A DNA stretch of 64,000 nt, taken from positions 1 to 64,000 of the forward strand of contig CAVUEP010000006.1 of the NCBI GenBank assembly GCA_963740395.1, read 5' to 3'. Position numbers and translations under genes: made by a program. Positions 8,681 to 19,170 of the stretch are shown piece by piece. The DNA is from CADEEN01 sp963740395 (GTDB lineage: Bacteria > Pseudomonadota > Gammaproteobacteria > Burkholderiales > Burkholderiaceae_C). The first letter of the stretch is position 1, and every line of letters starts with the position of its first letter. The notes beneath the pieces were generated by a model, which was not told where the DNA came from, did no database searches, and worked only from the letters and a program-made list of their open reading frames with translations.

Positions 8681-9217
8681 GCGGCCTGCCGGCGATCGGC
8701 CTTGGCATCGACGGCTGGACCCTGCGCGCCTGGTGCGAAGGCGATGCGCCCTCGCTGGCAGCGCATGCCGACAACGTGAACGTGTGGCGCCACATGAGCG
8801 ACCGCTTCCCCCATCCCTACACGCTGGCCATCGCCGAGCACTGGGTGCGGCACGGCCATGTCGACTTCGGCGGCGACAACTGGGCCATCGCGTTTGAGGA
8901 CCAGGCTGTCGGCGGCTGCGGCATCCACGTGGGCAGCGGCCAGTTCCGCTGCAACGCCGACATCGGCTACTGGCTGGCGCAAGCGCACTGGGGCCGCGGC
9001 ATCGTCACGCGCGTGGCGCGCGCACTGATCGATCGCGCCTTCGCCGACCCCGAGATCACGCCGCGTCTTCGCGCCGATCCACGCCGGCAACCGGGCCTCG
9101 ATGCGCGTGGCCGAGAAGGCCGGCATGGCGCTCGAGAGCGTGCAGCCGCAGAGTGCGATCAAGGCCGGCCGCGTGATCGATCGCGTGGTCTACGCCTGCT
9201 ACCGCGCGGCGCCCTGA
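8677..9217 (+). CDS. GNAT acetyltransferase (RimJ/RimL-like), frame broken once
   Basis: An N-acetyltransferase of about 180 residues resembling ribosomal-protein or ribosome-associated GNATs: TLRAWCEGDAPSLAAHADN at the N-terminus, DIGYWLAQAHWGRGIVTRVA as the acetyl-CoA binding loop, and after the break FAPIHAGNRASMRVAEKAGM. The frame breaks at about 9060-9063 (acgccgcgtc for acgcgcgtc, one extra base); the corrected C-terminus ends at a TGA at 9215-9217. GTG 8677 overlaps the liuA stop, so the two genes are coupled. Substrate unknown. Confidence 0.75.
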
Positions 9218-9233
9218 CGTCTGCGTCGCCGCC

Positions 9234-9542
9234 TCAGAACTTCTGCGGCCGCATCACCTCGACCTCGCTCAGGAACGTGATCATCGAGTAGTTGGCGTAG
9301 TAGCGATCGCGCAGCGTCTCGCAGATGGCCAGCGCCGTGGCCTGGCTGCACAGGACTTCGAGGCGGATGTTGCCGTGCGGCGCCCACGAGGCGTCGCGCT
9401 TGCCATGGCCGCCCTTGCCGCGCGCCTCGGTCACGGTGTAGCCATGGGCGCCGAGCGCCTCGATCTCGCGGATCAGCGTGTCTTCCAGGGCCGCCTCCGA
9501 GATGATGGTCAGCAGCTTGCGGGCAGTCAGTTCGACGGTCAT
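9234..9542 (-). CDS. sbtB: PII-like protein, probable SbtB
   Basis: A 102-residue PII-superfamily protein. The fold is recognisable from the N-terminal strand LLTIISEAALEDTLIREIEA, the T-loop region TEARGKGGHGKRDASW and the C-terminal LSEVEVMRPQKF. It lacks the uridylylation Tyr context of GlnB/GlnK and lies 4 bases after the bicarbonate transporter sbtA, the arrangement of SbtA-SbtB pairs in cyanobacteria and many proteobacteria. SbtB binds adenine nucleotides and restrains SbtA; that role here is inferred from context. ATG at 9542 is preferred to a longer start that would overlap sbtA. Confidence 0.8.
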   Translation of the reverse strand: MTVELTARKLLTIISEAALEDTLIREIEALGAHGYTVTEARGKGGHGKRDASWAPHGNIRLEVLCSQATALAICETLRDRYYANYSMITFLSEVEVMRPQKF

Positions 9543-9546
9543 GGGC

Positions 9547-10494
9547 TCAGCCTCCGATCGGTTGCAGGGCCTGGGCGAGGCGGTGGTAGAGCGGAATGCC
9601 AACGATCAGGTTGAAGGGGAACGTGATGCCCAGCGCGGCGCCGATCGACAGCGCCGGATTGGCCTCGGGAACGGCGATGCGCATCGCCGCGGGCGCAGCG
9701 ATGTAGGAAGCGCTGGCGTAGAGCGTGGCCAGCAGCGTCAGGCCGCCGGTCGAGAGCCCGAGCGCGAACCCCGTAGCCAGGCCCAGGGCGGCCGACGCCA
9801 GCGGCATCAGCGTGGCAAAGCCGACCAGGAACAGGCCGGCACGGCGCAGGTCGCTGATGCGGCTGGCCGCGACCAGCCCCATCTCGAGCAGGAAGAAGGC
9901 CAGCAGACCCTTGAAAAGCGTGAAGAACACCGGCGCGATCGACTCGGCACCGTCAGGCCCGGCGACGTAGCCGATCACGAGCCCGCCCAGCAACAGCACC
10001 AGGCTCTTGCCGGTCATGACCTCGCGAATCACGCGCCGCCAAGGCACGCCCGCCTCACCGCTGCGCGCGAGCAGCACGCCGATCACGAGCGCCGGGAACT
10101 CGAGCAGCACCAGGAACACGGTCATGAAGCCCTCGATGTCCTGCCCCTGCCGGGCCAGGTAGGTGGTGCCGACGGCGAAGGTGACGACGCTGACCGAGCC
10201 GTAATGCGCGGCGATCGCGCCCGAGTCGGCGCGCGAGAGCTTGCCGAGGCCGCGCAGGATCGGGAATGCCACCAGTGGAATCAGGGCCCCCACCAGCACC
10301 ACGGTCAGCCCCGGCAACGCCACGGCAGACAACTCGTAGCGCGACAGCTCGACCCCGCCCTTCAGGCCGATCGCCAGCAACAGGAAGATGCTCAGCGATT
10401 CGTAGAGCACGCCGGGAATCTTCAGGTCCGAGCGCAGCAGACCCGCGATGCCGCCGAGCAGGAAGAACAGGACGACGGGTTCGAAGTAGGGCAT
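9547..10494 (-). CDS. sbtA: Sodium-dependent bicarbonate transporter SbtA
   Basis: A 315-residue inner-membrane protein of the SbtA (DUF897) family, which imports bicarbonate with Na+. About ten hydrophobic segments are seen in two inverted halves. Conserved blocks are LKIPGVLYESLSIFLLLAIG (about 24-43), IAAHYGSVSVVTFAVGTTYL (about 95-114) and ASASYIAAPAAMRIAVPEAN (about 265-284). ATG 10494 (MPYFEPVV) gives the family N-terminus. Co-transcribed with sbtB and divergent from carbonic anhydrase at 10601. Together they would raise intracellular inorganic carbon, which fits an autotrophic or anaplerotic CO2 demand. Confidence 0.88.
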   Translation of the reverse strand: MPYFEPVVLFFLLGGIAGLLRSDLKIPGVLYESLSIFLLLAIGLKGGVELSRYELSAVALPGLTVVLVGALIPLVAFPILRGLGKLSRADSGAIAAHYGSVSVVTFAVGTTYLARQGQDIEGFMTVFLVLLEFPALVIGVLLARSGEAGVPWRRVIREVMTGKSLVLLLGGLVIGYVAGPDGAESIAPVFFTLFKGLLAFFLLEMGLVAASRISDLRRAGLFLVGFATLMPLASAALGLATGFALGLSTGGLTLLATLYASASYIAAPAAMRIAVPEANPALSIGAALGITFPFNLIVGIPLYHRLAQALQPIGG

Positions 10495-10600
10495 CTGAGG
10501 CAATCTCGCGGGGCGAACCGGCACGCATCGGGCGGCGCGCAGCGCGCAGGATAATCGCTCGAACGCTTGACAACGATCGGCCCCGCGACAGGCCAGCACC

Positions 10601-11275
10601 ATGACCACCACCGACGACCTGAGCGCATTGTTCGACAGCAACCGGCGCTGGGCGGCACGCACCGAAGCCCGCGACCCGGGCTTCTTCACCCGGCTGGCCA
10701 AGCAACAGAGCCCCAAGTACATGTGGATCGGCTGCGCCGACAGCCGCGTGCCGGCCAACGAGATCACGGGCCTGGATCCAGGCGAAGTGTTCGTGCACCG
10801 CAACGTGGCCAACGTCGTGGTGCACAGCGACCTGAATGCGCTGTCGACGATCCAGTTCGCGGTCGAACACCTGAAGGTCGAGCACATCATGGTCGTCGGG
10901 CACTATGGCTGCGCCGGGGTTCGTGCCGCGCTGCGTGGCACCCGTGTGGGCCTGGCCGACAACTGGCTGCGCCATGTGCAGGACGTGCGGCTGCGCCACC
11001 GCGGCCGCATCGATCATCTGAGCGCGGCCCAACAGGAAGATGTGCTGTGCGAAATGAACGTGATCGAGCAGGTCGGCAATGTCGCCCTGTCCACCGTGGT
11101 TCAGGATGCCTGGGAACGGCGCCAGCGGCTCGCCGTCCACGGCTGGATCTACGGCCTGCGCGACGGCCTGCTGAAGAACCTGGACGTGACGATGACGCGG
11201 CCCGAGGCCGTGGTTGGCGTCTTCTCCGCGGCGCTCAAGCGTTACCCTCGCAGCGCGCAACCTGACGAAGACTGA
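10601..11275 (+). CDS. can: Beta-class carbonic anhydrase
   Basis: A 224-residue cytoplasmic zinc enzyme that interconverts CO2 and bicarbonate. Zinc ligands are Cys45 in CADSR and His101/Cys104 in GHYGC, with the Asp47-Arg49 dyad. VHRNVANVVVHSDLN and WIYGLRDGLL complete the clade B beta-CA pattern. It is divergent from sbtA with 106 bases between the starts, a likely shared regulatory region. aceK starts 9 bases downstream, so the two may be co-transcribed. Confidence 0.95.
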   Translation: MTTTDDLSALFDSNRRWAARTEARDPGFFTRLAKQQSPKYMWIGCADSRVPANEITGLDPGEVFVHRNVANVVVHSDLNALSTIQFAVEHLKVEHIMVVGHYGCAGVRAALRGTRVGLADNWLRHVQDVRLRHRGRIDHLSAAQQEDVLCEMNVIEQVGNVALSTVVQDAWERRQRLAVHGWIYGLRDGLLKNLDVTMTRPEAVVGVFSAALKRYPRSAQPDED

Positions 11276-11284
11276 CCGCGGCGC

Positions 11285-13114
11285 ATGTTCCCCCAGCTCA
11301 CCGACCCCCGCGCATTCGACATCGCGCAGGCCATGCTCGACGGCTTCAACCGCCACTACCGCCTGTTCCGCGAGACCAGCGCCGCGGCCAAGACCCGTTT
11401 CGAGGCCGCCGACTGGCATGGCCAGCAGCGCGCGCAGCGCGAACGCATCGAGTACTACGACCTGCGCGTCAGCGAGGCCACCGAGCGCCTGACGCGCGAG
11501 TTCGACGTGCCGGCCCTGCCCGGCGACGTCTGGCAGCAGATCAAGCTGCATTACATCGGCCTCCTGACCAACCACCACCAGCCCGAGCTGGCCGAGACCT
11601 TCTTCAACTCGGTCACGACCAAGCTGCTGCACCGCAGCTACTTCCGCAACGATTTCATCTTCGTGCGCCCGGCGATTTCCACCGAGTACATCGAAAACGA
11701 AGAACCCGCAGCCGCGCCGACCTACCGCGTCTACTACCCGACCCGCGAGAGCCTGCGTGAGACACTGTTGCGCATCGTCGGCAACTTCCAGCTCGATTGC
11801 GAGTTCGAGGACCTCGACGCCGACGTCGACGCCGTGCTGGCGGCGCTGCTGATGCAGCTGGGCGACTCACCCCTGCGCCCCAATTTCCAGATCCAGGTGC
11901 TGGCCTCGCTGTTCTTTCGCAACAAGGGCGCCTACCTGGTGGGCAAGGTCATCAACGGCTTCAGCGAAGTCCCCTTCGCCTTGCCGATCATCCACGGCGC
12001 CGCAGGCCGTTTGAAGATTGACGCCGCGCTGTTTGGCGAAGACGACCTGCTGCTCGTGTTCAGCTTCGCCCGCGCCTACTTCATGGTCGACATGGAAATC
12101 CCGAGCGCCTATGTGCAGTTCCTGCGCTCGCTGATGCCCAGGAAGCCGCGCACCGAGCTCTACAGCGCCCTGGGCCTGCAAAAGCACGGCAAGAACCTCT
12201 TCTATCGCGACTTTCTGCACCACCTGCGGCACTCGAGCGATCAGTTCCGCGTCGCGCCCGGCATCAAGGGCATGGTTATGCTGGTCTTTGACTTGCCGTC
12301 GTTCCCCTACGTGTTCAAGGTCATCAAGGACTTCTACCCGGCGCCCAAGGACACGACGCGCGAACAGATCAAGGGCAAGTACCTGCTGGTCAAGACCCAC
12401 GACCGCGTCGGCCGCATGGCCGACACCCTCGAGTACGCCGACGTGGCCTTTCCGCGCGCACGCTTCGAGGATGCGCTGGTCGAGGAACTGAAGCACCACT
12501 GCCCCAGCGTGCTCGAGGAGGACGGTGATGCGCTCGTGATCCGCCACCTCTACATCGAGCGCCGCATGATCCCGCTCAACATCTACCTGCAGGACGCCAC
12601 GCCCGAGCAGACCGAGCATGCCGTGGTCGAGTACGGCAACGCCATCAAGGACCTGGTGGCCGCCAATATCTTCCCCGGCGACATGCTGTGGAAGAACTTC
12701 GGCGTCACGCGCCACGGCAAGGTGGTGTTCTACGACTACGACGAGATCGAGTACATCACCGACTGCAACTTCCGCCGCGTGCCCAAGGCCCGCACCGAGG
12801 AAGAGGAAATGAGCGGCGAGGTCTGGTTCCACGTCGGCCCCAAGGATGTGTTTCCCGAGACCTTCGGCCCCTTCCTGCTCGGCAACGCCCGCGTGCGCGA
12901 GGTCTTCCTGAAGCACCACCCCGAGCTGCTCGATGCGTCGTACTGGCAGAGCCACAAGGAGCGTATCGCCGCGGGCTACGTGCACGACGTGTTCCCCTAC
13001 GACACCGAGAAGCGATTTCGCCATCTGCGGCCCGCAGGCGGCGACAGCGCGGCCGCAACGACCCAGATCAAGCGCGTCGCGCCGCAAGCGCGCACAGTAC
13101 CGGTTTCCGACTGA
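11285..13114 (+). CDS. aceK: Isocitrate dehydrogenase kinase/phosphatase
   Basis: A bifunctional protein of 609 residues that phosphorylates and dephosphorylates isocitrate dehydrogenase, setting the split between the TCA cycle and the glyoxylate shunt. Family blocks are AQAMLDGFNRHYRLFRETS near the N-terminus and the ATP-binding GIKGMVMLVFDLPSFPYVFK at about 318-337. Catalytic-domain motifs DMLWKNFGVTRHGKVVFYDY (about 463-482) and EIEYITDCNFRRVP follow. Length is normal. The glyoxylate-shunt enzymes themselves are not in the window. The downstream thiolase starts 25 bases later. Confidence 0.97.
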   Translation: MFPQLTDPRAFDIAQAMLDGFNRHYRLFRETSAAAKTRFEAADWHGQQRAQRERIEYYDLRVSEATERLTREFDVPALPGDVWQQIKLHYIGLLTNHHQPELAETFFNSVTTKLLHRSYFRNDFIFVRPAISTEYIENEEPAAAPTYRVYYPTRESLRETLLRIVGNFQLDCEFEDLDADVDAVLAALLMQLGDSPLRPNFQIQVLASLFFRNKGAYLVGKVINGFSEVPFALPIIHGAAGRLKIDAALFGEDDLLLVFSFARAYFMVDMEIPSAYVQFLRSLMPRKPRTELYSALGLQKHGKNLFYRDFLHHLRHSSDQFRVAPGIKGMVMLVFDLPSFPYVFKVIKDFYPAPKDTTREQIKGKYLLVKTHDRVGRMADTLEYADVAFPRARFEDALVEELKHHCPSVLEEDGDALVIRHLYIERRMIPLNIYLQDATPEQTEHAVVEYGNAIKDLVAANIFPGDMLWKNFGVTRHGKVVFYDYDEIEYITDCNFRRVPKARTEEEEMSGEVWFHVGPKDVFPETFGPFLLGNARVREVFLKHHPELLDASYWQSHKERIAAGYVHDVFPYDTEKRFRHLRPAGGDSAAATTQIKRVAPQARTVPVSD

Positions 13115-13139
13115 CTGCATTGAGCCCAAGGAGCCCGCC

Positions 13140-14321
<1,182 letters not shown>

Positions 14322-14331
14322 TGCACCGCCC

Positions 14332-14997
14332 GTGAAGGCGCTCATCGTCGGCGCCTCGCGCGGCATCGGCTTCGAACTCGCGCGCCAGTACCGCGAGCAA
14401 GGCGACGAGGTCACCGCGACCGCGCGCTCGCAAGATGGCCTGGCCAAGCTGCGCACCATCGGCGCCCGCGCACTTGAACTCGATGTGACCTCGGCGGCCA
14501 GCGCCGCGGCGCTGTCCTGGCCGCTGGACGGTGAGGCATTCGACACGGTGGTTTACAACGCCGGCGTCTTCGGCCCCCGCCATGGCGCCCTGCAGCCGCC
14601 GACGCAGGAGGAGTTTGACCTCGTCATGCACACCAATGTGCTCGGCGCCATGCGCTTGCTGCCTTCGCTGGTTGAGCTGCTGGCGACGCAGGCGCGACTG
14701 GTGCTGATGTCGTCCGAGATGGGCTCGATCGCCGGCCGCAGCGGCCACCATGGCTGGCTCTACCGCGCGTCCAAGGCCGCACTCAACTCGGTTCTGAAGG
14801 ACCTGTCGCTGGTGCTCGTCGGCCGCGCCACATGCGTGGCCCTGCACCCGGGCTGGGTGCAGACCGACATGGGCAGCGAGGCTGCGCCGCTGCATGTGCA
14901 TGACAGCGTGGCCGGGATCCGCCGCACCCTGGCTGCCCTGGGGCCTGAAGACAACGGCCGTTTTCTGCGCTATGACGGTACGCCGTTGCCCTGGTGA
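14332..14997 (+). CDS. Short-chain dehydrogenase/reductase
   Basis: A 221-residue classical-like SDR with a Rossmann nucleotide motif VGASRGIGFELA (residues 6-17), the NAG motif in VVYNAGVFG (about 77-85) and the catalytic YRASK at about 143-147. The Ser of the triad is probably in LMSSEMGS. The C-terminus is short. The most similar family known to me is the csgA-like/YciK-like SDRs that act on unknown carbonyls. It starts with GTG 14332, ten bases after the thiolase stop, so it is probably translated from the same message. Confidence 0.85.
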   Translation: MKALIVGASRGIGFELARQYREQGDEVTATARSQDGLAKLRTIGARALELDVTSAASAAALSWPLDGEAFDTVVYNAGVFGPRHGALQPPTQEEFDLVMHTNVLGAMRLLPSLVELLATQARLVLMSSEMGSIAGRSGHHGWLYRASKAALNSVLKDLSLVLVGRATCVALHPGWVQTDMGSEAAPLHVHDSVAGIRRTLAALGPEDNGRFLRYDGTPLPW

Positions 14998-15157
14998 CCC
15001 GGGGCTGAGCCCGCGACACGACGATGCGGATGGTCCGACCGACTGCCGGGGACCGACCCTTAGGCGCCGGAGCGCGGCGTTGGCGCTGGCTGCGCTGGCC
15101 GCCTGACTGATAGATTCAGATTCCAAGACGCCCAGAGACCTGTAGCGAAAGAACGCC

Positions 15158-16287
15158 ATGCAATTGTCCGAAGACCAGCTCGCCGTGCAGGATGCCGTGC
15201 GCACTTACGTGCAGGCCGAGATCGCGCCGCACGCCGCCGAATGGGACAAGAGCCACACCTTTCCGAAGGACGCACTGCGCGGCCTGGCCGCGCTGGGCTG
15301 CTACGGCGTGGCGGTGCCGACCGAGTACGACGGCGCCGGCCTGGACTACCTGGCGTTGTCGCTGATCCTCGAAGAGATCGCCGCCGGCGACGGCGCCACC
15401 AGCACCATCGTCAGCGTCAACAACTGCCCGGTCTGCTCGATCCTGATGGCCTGGGGCAACGCTGAGCAGAAGGAGCGCTGGCTCAAGCCGCTGGCGCGCG
15501 GCGAGATGCTCGGCGCCTTCTGCCTGACCGAGCCGCATGTCGGCTCCGAAGCCGCGGCCTGAAGACCACGGCAGTGCTCGATGGCGGCGACTATGTGCTC
15601 AACGGCGTCAAGCAGTTCATCACCAGCGGCAAGCAGGGTGACGTGGCGATCGTGATGGCCGTGACCGACAAGGCCGCCGGCAAGAAGGGCATCAGCGCCT
15701 TCATCGTGCCCACCGCGACGCCGGGCTACACGGTGGCGCGGCTGGAAGACAAGACCGGCCAGCATGCCAGCGACACGGCGCAGATCCTGTTCGAGAACTG
15801 CCGCGTCCCCGCCGACAACCTGATCGGCGACGAGGGCCAGGGCCTGAAGATCGCGCTCTCGGGCCTGGAGGGCGGGCGCATCGGCATCGCCAGCCAGGCC
15901 GTGGGCATGGCGCGCGCGGCGTTCGAGGCCGCGCTGGCCTACAGCAAGCAGCGCGAATCCTTCGGCAAGCCGATCTTCGAGCACCAGGCGCTGCAGTTCC
16001 GCCTGGCCGACATGGCGACGCAGATCGAGGCCGCGCGCCAACTGATCCACCATGCCGCCAGCCTCAAGGACGCCGGCCTGCCCTGCCTCAAGGAGGCCGC
16101 GATGGCCAAGCTGTTCGCCAGCGAGATGGCCGAGCGCGTCTGCAGCGCCGCGATCCAGATCCACGGCGGCTACGGCTATGTGAGCGACTTCCCCGTCGAG
16201 CGCATCTGGCGCGACGTACGCGTGTGCCAGATCTACGAGGGCACCAGCGACGTGCAGCGGATTCTCATCGGCAGGGCGCTGGCGTAG
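15158..16287 (+). CDS. Acyl-CoA dehydrogenase (short/branched-chain type), frame broken once
   Basis: An FAD-dependent acyl-CoA dehydrogenase of about 376 residues. Unlike liuA it has the canonical catalytic Glu in YEGTSDVQRILIGRAL at the C-terminus, so it is a butyryl/short-branched type enzyme. FCLTEPHVGSEA and KQFITSGKQGD are the FAD/substrate blocks. The frame breaks at about 15555-15558: GCCGCGGCCTGA lacks one G of an expected GCGGGC, and restoring it gives AAGLKTTAVLDGGDYVLNG. The last five codons plus stop are the first copy of the 45-bp tandem repeat that follows. It may serve isoleucine, valine or fatty acid oxidation. Confidence 0.88.
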
Positions 16288-16425
16288 CCGGCGAGCCTGC
16301 CGCCTCCTGAGACTGGCAGAGCGCTGGCGTAGCCGGCGAGCCTGCCGCCTCCTGAGACTGGCAGGGCGCTGGCGTAGCCGGCGAGCCTGCCGCCTTCTGA
16401 GACTGGGAGGACGCTGGCGTAGCCA
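16276..16425 (+). repeat. 45-bp tandem repeat, three copies plus a partial fourth
   Basis: Copies begin at 16276, 16321, 16366 and 16411; the first three are almost identical and the fourth covers about 15 bases. Each copy carries GCGCTGGCGTAG, so the C-terminal codons and stop of the preceding acyl-CoA dehydrogenase are repeated in frame every 15 codons. The array fills the junction between this gene and the convergent gene ending at 16435. Confidence 0.95.
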
Positions 16426-16434
16426 GTAACGAGG

Positions 16435-17442
16435 TCAGAGCGGCTGCAGCGCGAGCCGACCGCGCTGGTCGGCCAAGGTCCTGGCCAGCAGTGCCGTGGC
16501 GGCATAGATGGCGTCGATCGTCGGCGTCGGTGTGTCCGTGATCCGCGCCAGCTCGGCCACACTGCCCACCAGGGCCTGCAATTCGAGCGCACGGCCCTGC
16601 TCGACGTCCTGCAGCATCGATGTCTTGTGCGCGCCCACGCCCTGGGCGCCGGCGATGCGCTGCTCGAGCGAGACCTTGAACTCGACGCCGAGTTTCTCGC
16701 CCACCGCCTTGGCCTCGGTCATCATGCGCGCAGCCAGATCGCGCGTCAGCGGGAAACGGCAGATGTCCTCGAGCGTGGCATGCGTGAGCGCGCTGATCGG
16801 GTTGAAGCTAAGGTTGCCCCACAACTTGACCCAGATCTCGGAACGGATGTCGCGCGACACCGGCGCCTTGAAACCCGCTGCCATCATCGATTTGCTCAGT
16901 GCCTCGATGCGCGGGGTGCGCTGGCCGTCGAGCTCGCCGAGCGAGAAGCGGTTGCCCTCGATGACCTTGACGACACCCGGCTCGAGCAACTCCGCGGCCG
17001 GATAGACGATGCTGCCGATGATGCGCTCGGTCTCGATCCCGGAGGCCAGCACGCCGTCGGGGTCGACGCTTTTCAGCGAGCGGCCATCGAAGGGCCCACC
17101 AAGCCTGTGGAAATACCACCACGGCAGGCCATTGACCATGGTGACGACCATCGTGGCCGGGCCGAAGAGCCCGCGCAGGCCCGGCAGCAGCTCTTGCACC
17201 TGATGCGCCTTGGTCGTCAACAGCACCGCATCCTGCGGCCCGGCCTCGGTCATGTCCTGCACCGCGCGCACGGTAGCCGCATGCTGCTCGCTGCCGTCGG
17301 GCAGCAGCAGCCGAAATCCCCTGGCGTTGATGGCGGCGAGGTTCTTGTTGCGTGCAATGAACGTGACGTTCTCGCCGGCCAGCGCCAGCTTGGCGCCGAG
17401 GTAGCCGCCGATGGCGCCGGCGCCGACGATGGCGTACTTCAC
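16435..17442 (-). CDS. Ketopantoate reductase (PanE/ApbA) family protein
   Basis: A 335-residue NAD(P)-dependent reductase. The Rossmann motif VGAGAIGGYLGAKLA is at residues 5-19, and KAHQVQELLPGLRGLFGP with MVNGLPWWYFHRLGG follows. The C-terminal helical domain holds the conserved WVKLWGNLSFNPISALTHAT block. The NGLPWWYF form marks a subfamily distinct from E. coli PanE, often found near CoA ligases, so a role on another 2- or 3-keto acid is possible. The GTG start shares one base with the stop of the upstream ligase (TAGTG), tight translational coupling. Confidence 0.8.
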   Translation of the reverse strand: MKYAIVGAGAIGGYLGAKLALAGENVTFIARNKNLAAINARGFRLLLPDGSEQHAATVRAVQDMTEAGPQDAVLLTTKAHQVQELLPGLRGLFGPATMVVTMVNGLPWWYFHRLGGPFDGRSLKSVDPDGVLASGIETERIIGSIVYPAAELLEPGVVKVIEGNRFSLGELDGQRTPRIEALSKSMMAAGFKAPVSRDIRSEIWVKLWGNLSFNPISALTHATLEDICRFPLTRDLAARMMTEAKAVGEKLGVEFKVSLEQRIAGAQGVGAHKTSMLQDVEQGRALELQALVGSVAELARITDTPTPTIDAIYAATALLARTLADQRGRLALQPL

Positions 17443-18977
17443 TAGAACTCGCCCGCGACGTAGGAGCCGAATCCCAGGCCGATACGCTGCGCCAGCCCGA
17501 TGCGCTGCAACTTGCCGGTCGCACCCTTGGGCAGCTCGTCGACGAACAGGATCTTCTTGGGCACCTTGTAGGCCGCCACGCGCTGGGCGACGAATTTCTG
17601 CAACTCGCGTTCCTCGCACTCATGGCCGGCATGCAGCACCACCATCGCCGCCACCTCTTCGCCCAGGCGCTTGTGCGGCGCGCCGAAGACGACCACCTGG
17701 GCCACCGAAACATGGTCGAGCAGGATCTCGTCGATCTCGCGCGGACTCACCTTCTCGCCGCCGCGGTTGATGATCTCCTTGAGCCGCCCGGTGATGGTCA
17801 GGAAACCGTCGGCGTCGATCATGCCCTGGTCGCCGGTACTGAACCAGCCATCGATGAAGGACTCGGCATTGGCTTTCGGGTTGCTCTCGTAGCCGGCGGT
17901 GACGTTGGGGCCGCGGATCACGATCTCGCCGGGTTCGTCGACGCCGAGGAAGACGCCGTTCTCGTTGCGGATGCGGATCTCGGGCCCGGCCGCGCGGCCG
18001 ACCGAACCGGGCTTGCGTGGCAGCGGCGGCAGCGGGCTCGAGGCCATCTGGTGCGCCGCCTCGGTCATGCCGTAAGACTCGATCAGCGGCGCCTTGAACA
18101 TTTTCTCGAGCTGCCCGATCAGCTGCGGCGGCAGCGCCGACGACGACGAGCGCACGAAGCGCAGCGGGTGGCGCTGGATGATCGCCGCGTTGTGCTTGCC
18201 GCGCGAGGCGATCGCCAGGTGCATCGTCGGCACCGCCGTGTACCAGGTCGGGTTCGACTCGTCCATCCAGGCGAAGAAGCGCAGCGCATTGAACCCCGGG
18301 GTGCAGAACACCCGCGAGCCCGCCGACAGCGGCGCCAGCACGCCCCCGATCAGTCCGTGGATATGGAACAACGGCATGATGTTCAGCCCGCAATCGCGCG
18401 GCGTGAACGCCAGCGTGGCGGCGATGTGGCCGGCCGAGGCGCACAGGTTGGCCACCGACAGCGGCACGCGCTTGGGCCGCGAGGTCGTGCCCGAGGTGTG
18501 CAGCACCATCGCCACGTCGTCGCCCGCGGCCGCGCCGCCGTGTTCGCAGGCCGCCGCCGGGCCGGCGTCGAGCGCGAACTGCCCCGCGGGAGCACCCTCG
18601 GCCACAGCCAGCTCGATGACGCGCACGCCGAGCTTGCGCGCCGCGTCGACCGCCGGCGACTTGGACTCGCGCTCGACGATCAGGGCCTTGGCCTGCAGGT
18701 CGGTCAGGTAGAACTCGAATTCGTCGAGCCGGTAGGCGGGGTTCAGCGGCGCGCTCGTCACGGCCGAGGCGCAGGCCAGGAAGCAGGTGGCCATCTCGGG
18801 GCCGTTGGGCAGCACGATCGCCACGCGGTCGTTGCGGCCGATGCCGGCCTGGTTGAGCGCGGCGCCGGTGTCCGTGATCAACGTGCGCAGCCCACGGTAG
18901 TCGAGCCCCGGGCGGCCCGGCGCGGCGATCGCGATGTCGTTGTCGGCGCCGCTGCGCAGGAGGTCATGCAGGTTCAT
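17442..18977 (-). CDS. AMP-dependent acyl-CoA synthetase/ligase
   Basis: An adenylate-forming ligase of 511 residues that would activate a carboxylic acid with ATP and CoA. Motifs: P-loop VLHTSGTTSRPKRVPL (about 171-186), ESYGMTEAAHQM, GWFSTGDQGMIDADGF, the hinge GRLKEIINRGGEKVSP and the C-terminal catalytic Lys in LPKGATGKLQR. The sequence resembles the oxalate-CoA ligase/Pcs60 group. The ATG at 18977 gives the usual N-terminus; the longer frame to 19055 is not needed. Followed immediately by the ketopantoate-reductase-like gene and preceded by an SDR on the same strand. Substrate unknown, perhaps a hydroxy or keto acid. Confidence 0.88.
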   Translation of the reverse strand: MNLHDLLRSGADNDIAIAAPGRPGLDYRGLRTLITDTGAALNQAGIGRNDRVAIVLPNGPEMATCFLACASAVTSAPLNPAYRLDEFEFYLTDLQAKALIVERESKSPAVDAARKLGVRVIELAVAEGAPAGQFALDAGPAAACEHGGAAAGDDVAMVLHTSGTTSRPKRVPLSVANLCASAGHIAATLAFTPRDCGLNIMPLFHIHGLIGGVLAPLSAGSRVFCTPGFNALRFFAWMDESNPTWYTAVPTMHLAIASRGKHNAAIIQRHPLRFVRSSSSALPPQLIGQLEKMFKAPLIESYGMTEAAHQMASSPLPPLPRKPGSVGRAAGPEIRIRNENGVFLGVDEPGEIVIRGPNVTAGYESNPKANAESFIDGWFSTGDQGMIDADGFLTITGRLKEIINRGGEKVSPREIDEILLDHVSVAQVVVFGAPHKRLGEEVAAMVVLHAGHECEERELQKFVAQRVAAYKVPKKILFVDELPKGATGKLQRIGLAQRIGLGFGSYVAGEF

Positions 18978-19170
18978 CGCTGAGGGCCTGGTCGGCCACC
19001 CTGCCTGGGCGCGCGGGATGGCATGGGTTGAATCGGGGTTGCGGACACGTTTCAATATCAGCGCATAAGCATACTCTACTGCCGTACGGGTCGCCGAGTT
19101 GCCGTCGCCGGCCCTCAGTCTAGGCCCGTCGGCGGCAGCAACCGCGCCGGGATGTCTCGCCTTGCCACCC

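Noticed and set aside
16276..16425. CRISPR-like array
   Set aside because: The 45-bp units are directly adjacent with no unique spacers and include coding sequence of the upstream gene; no cas genes are near.
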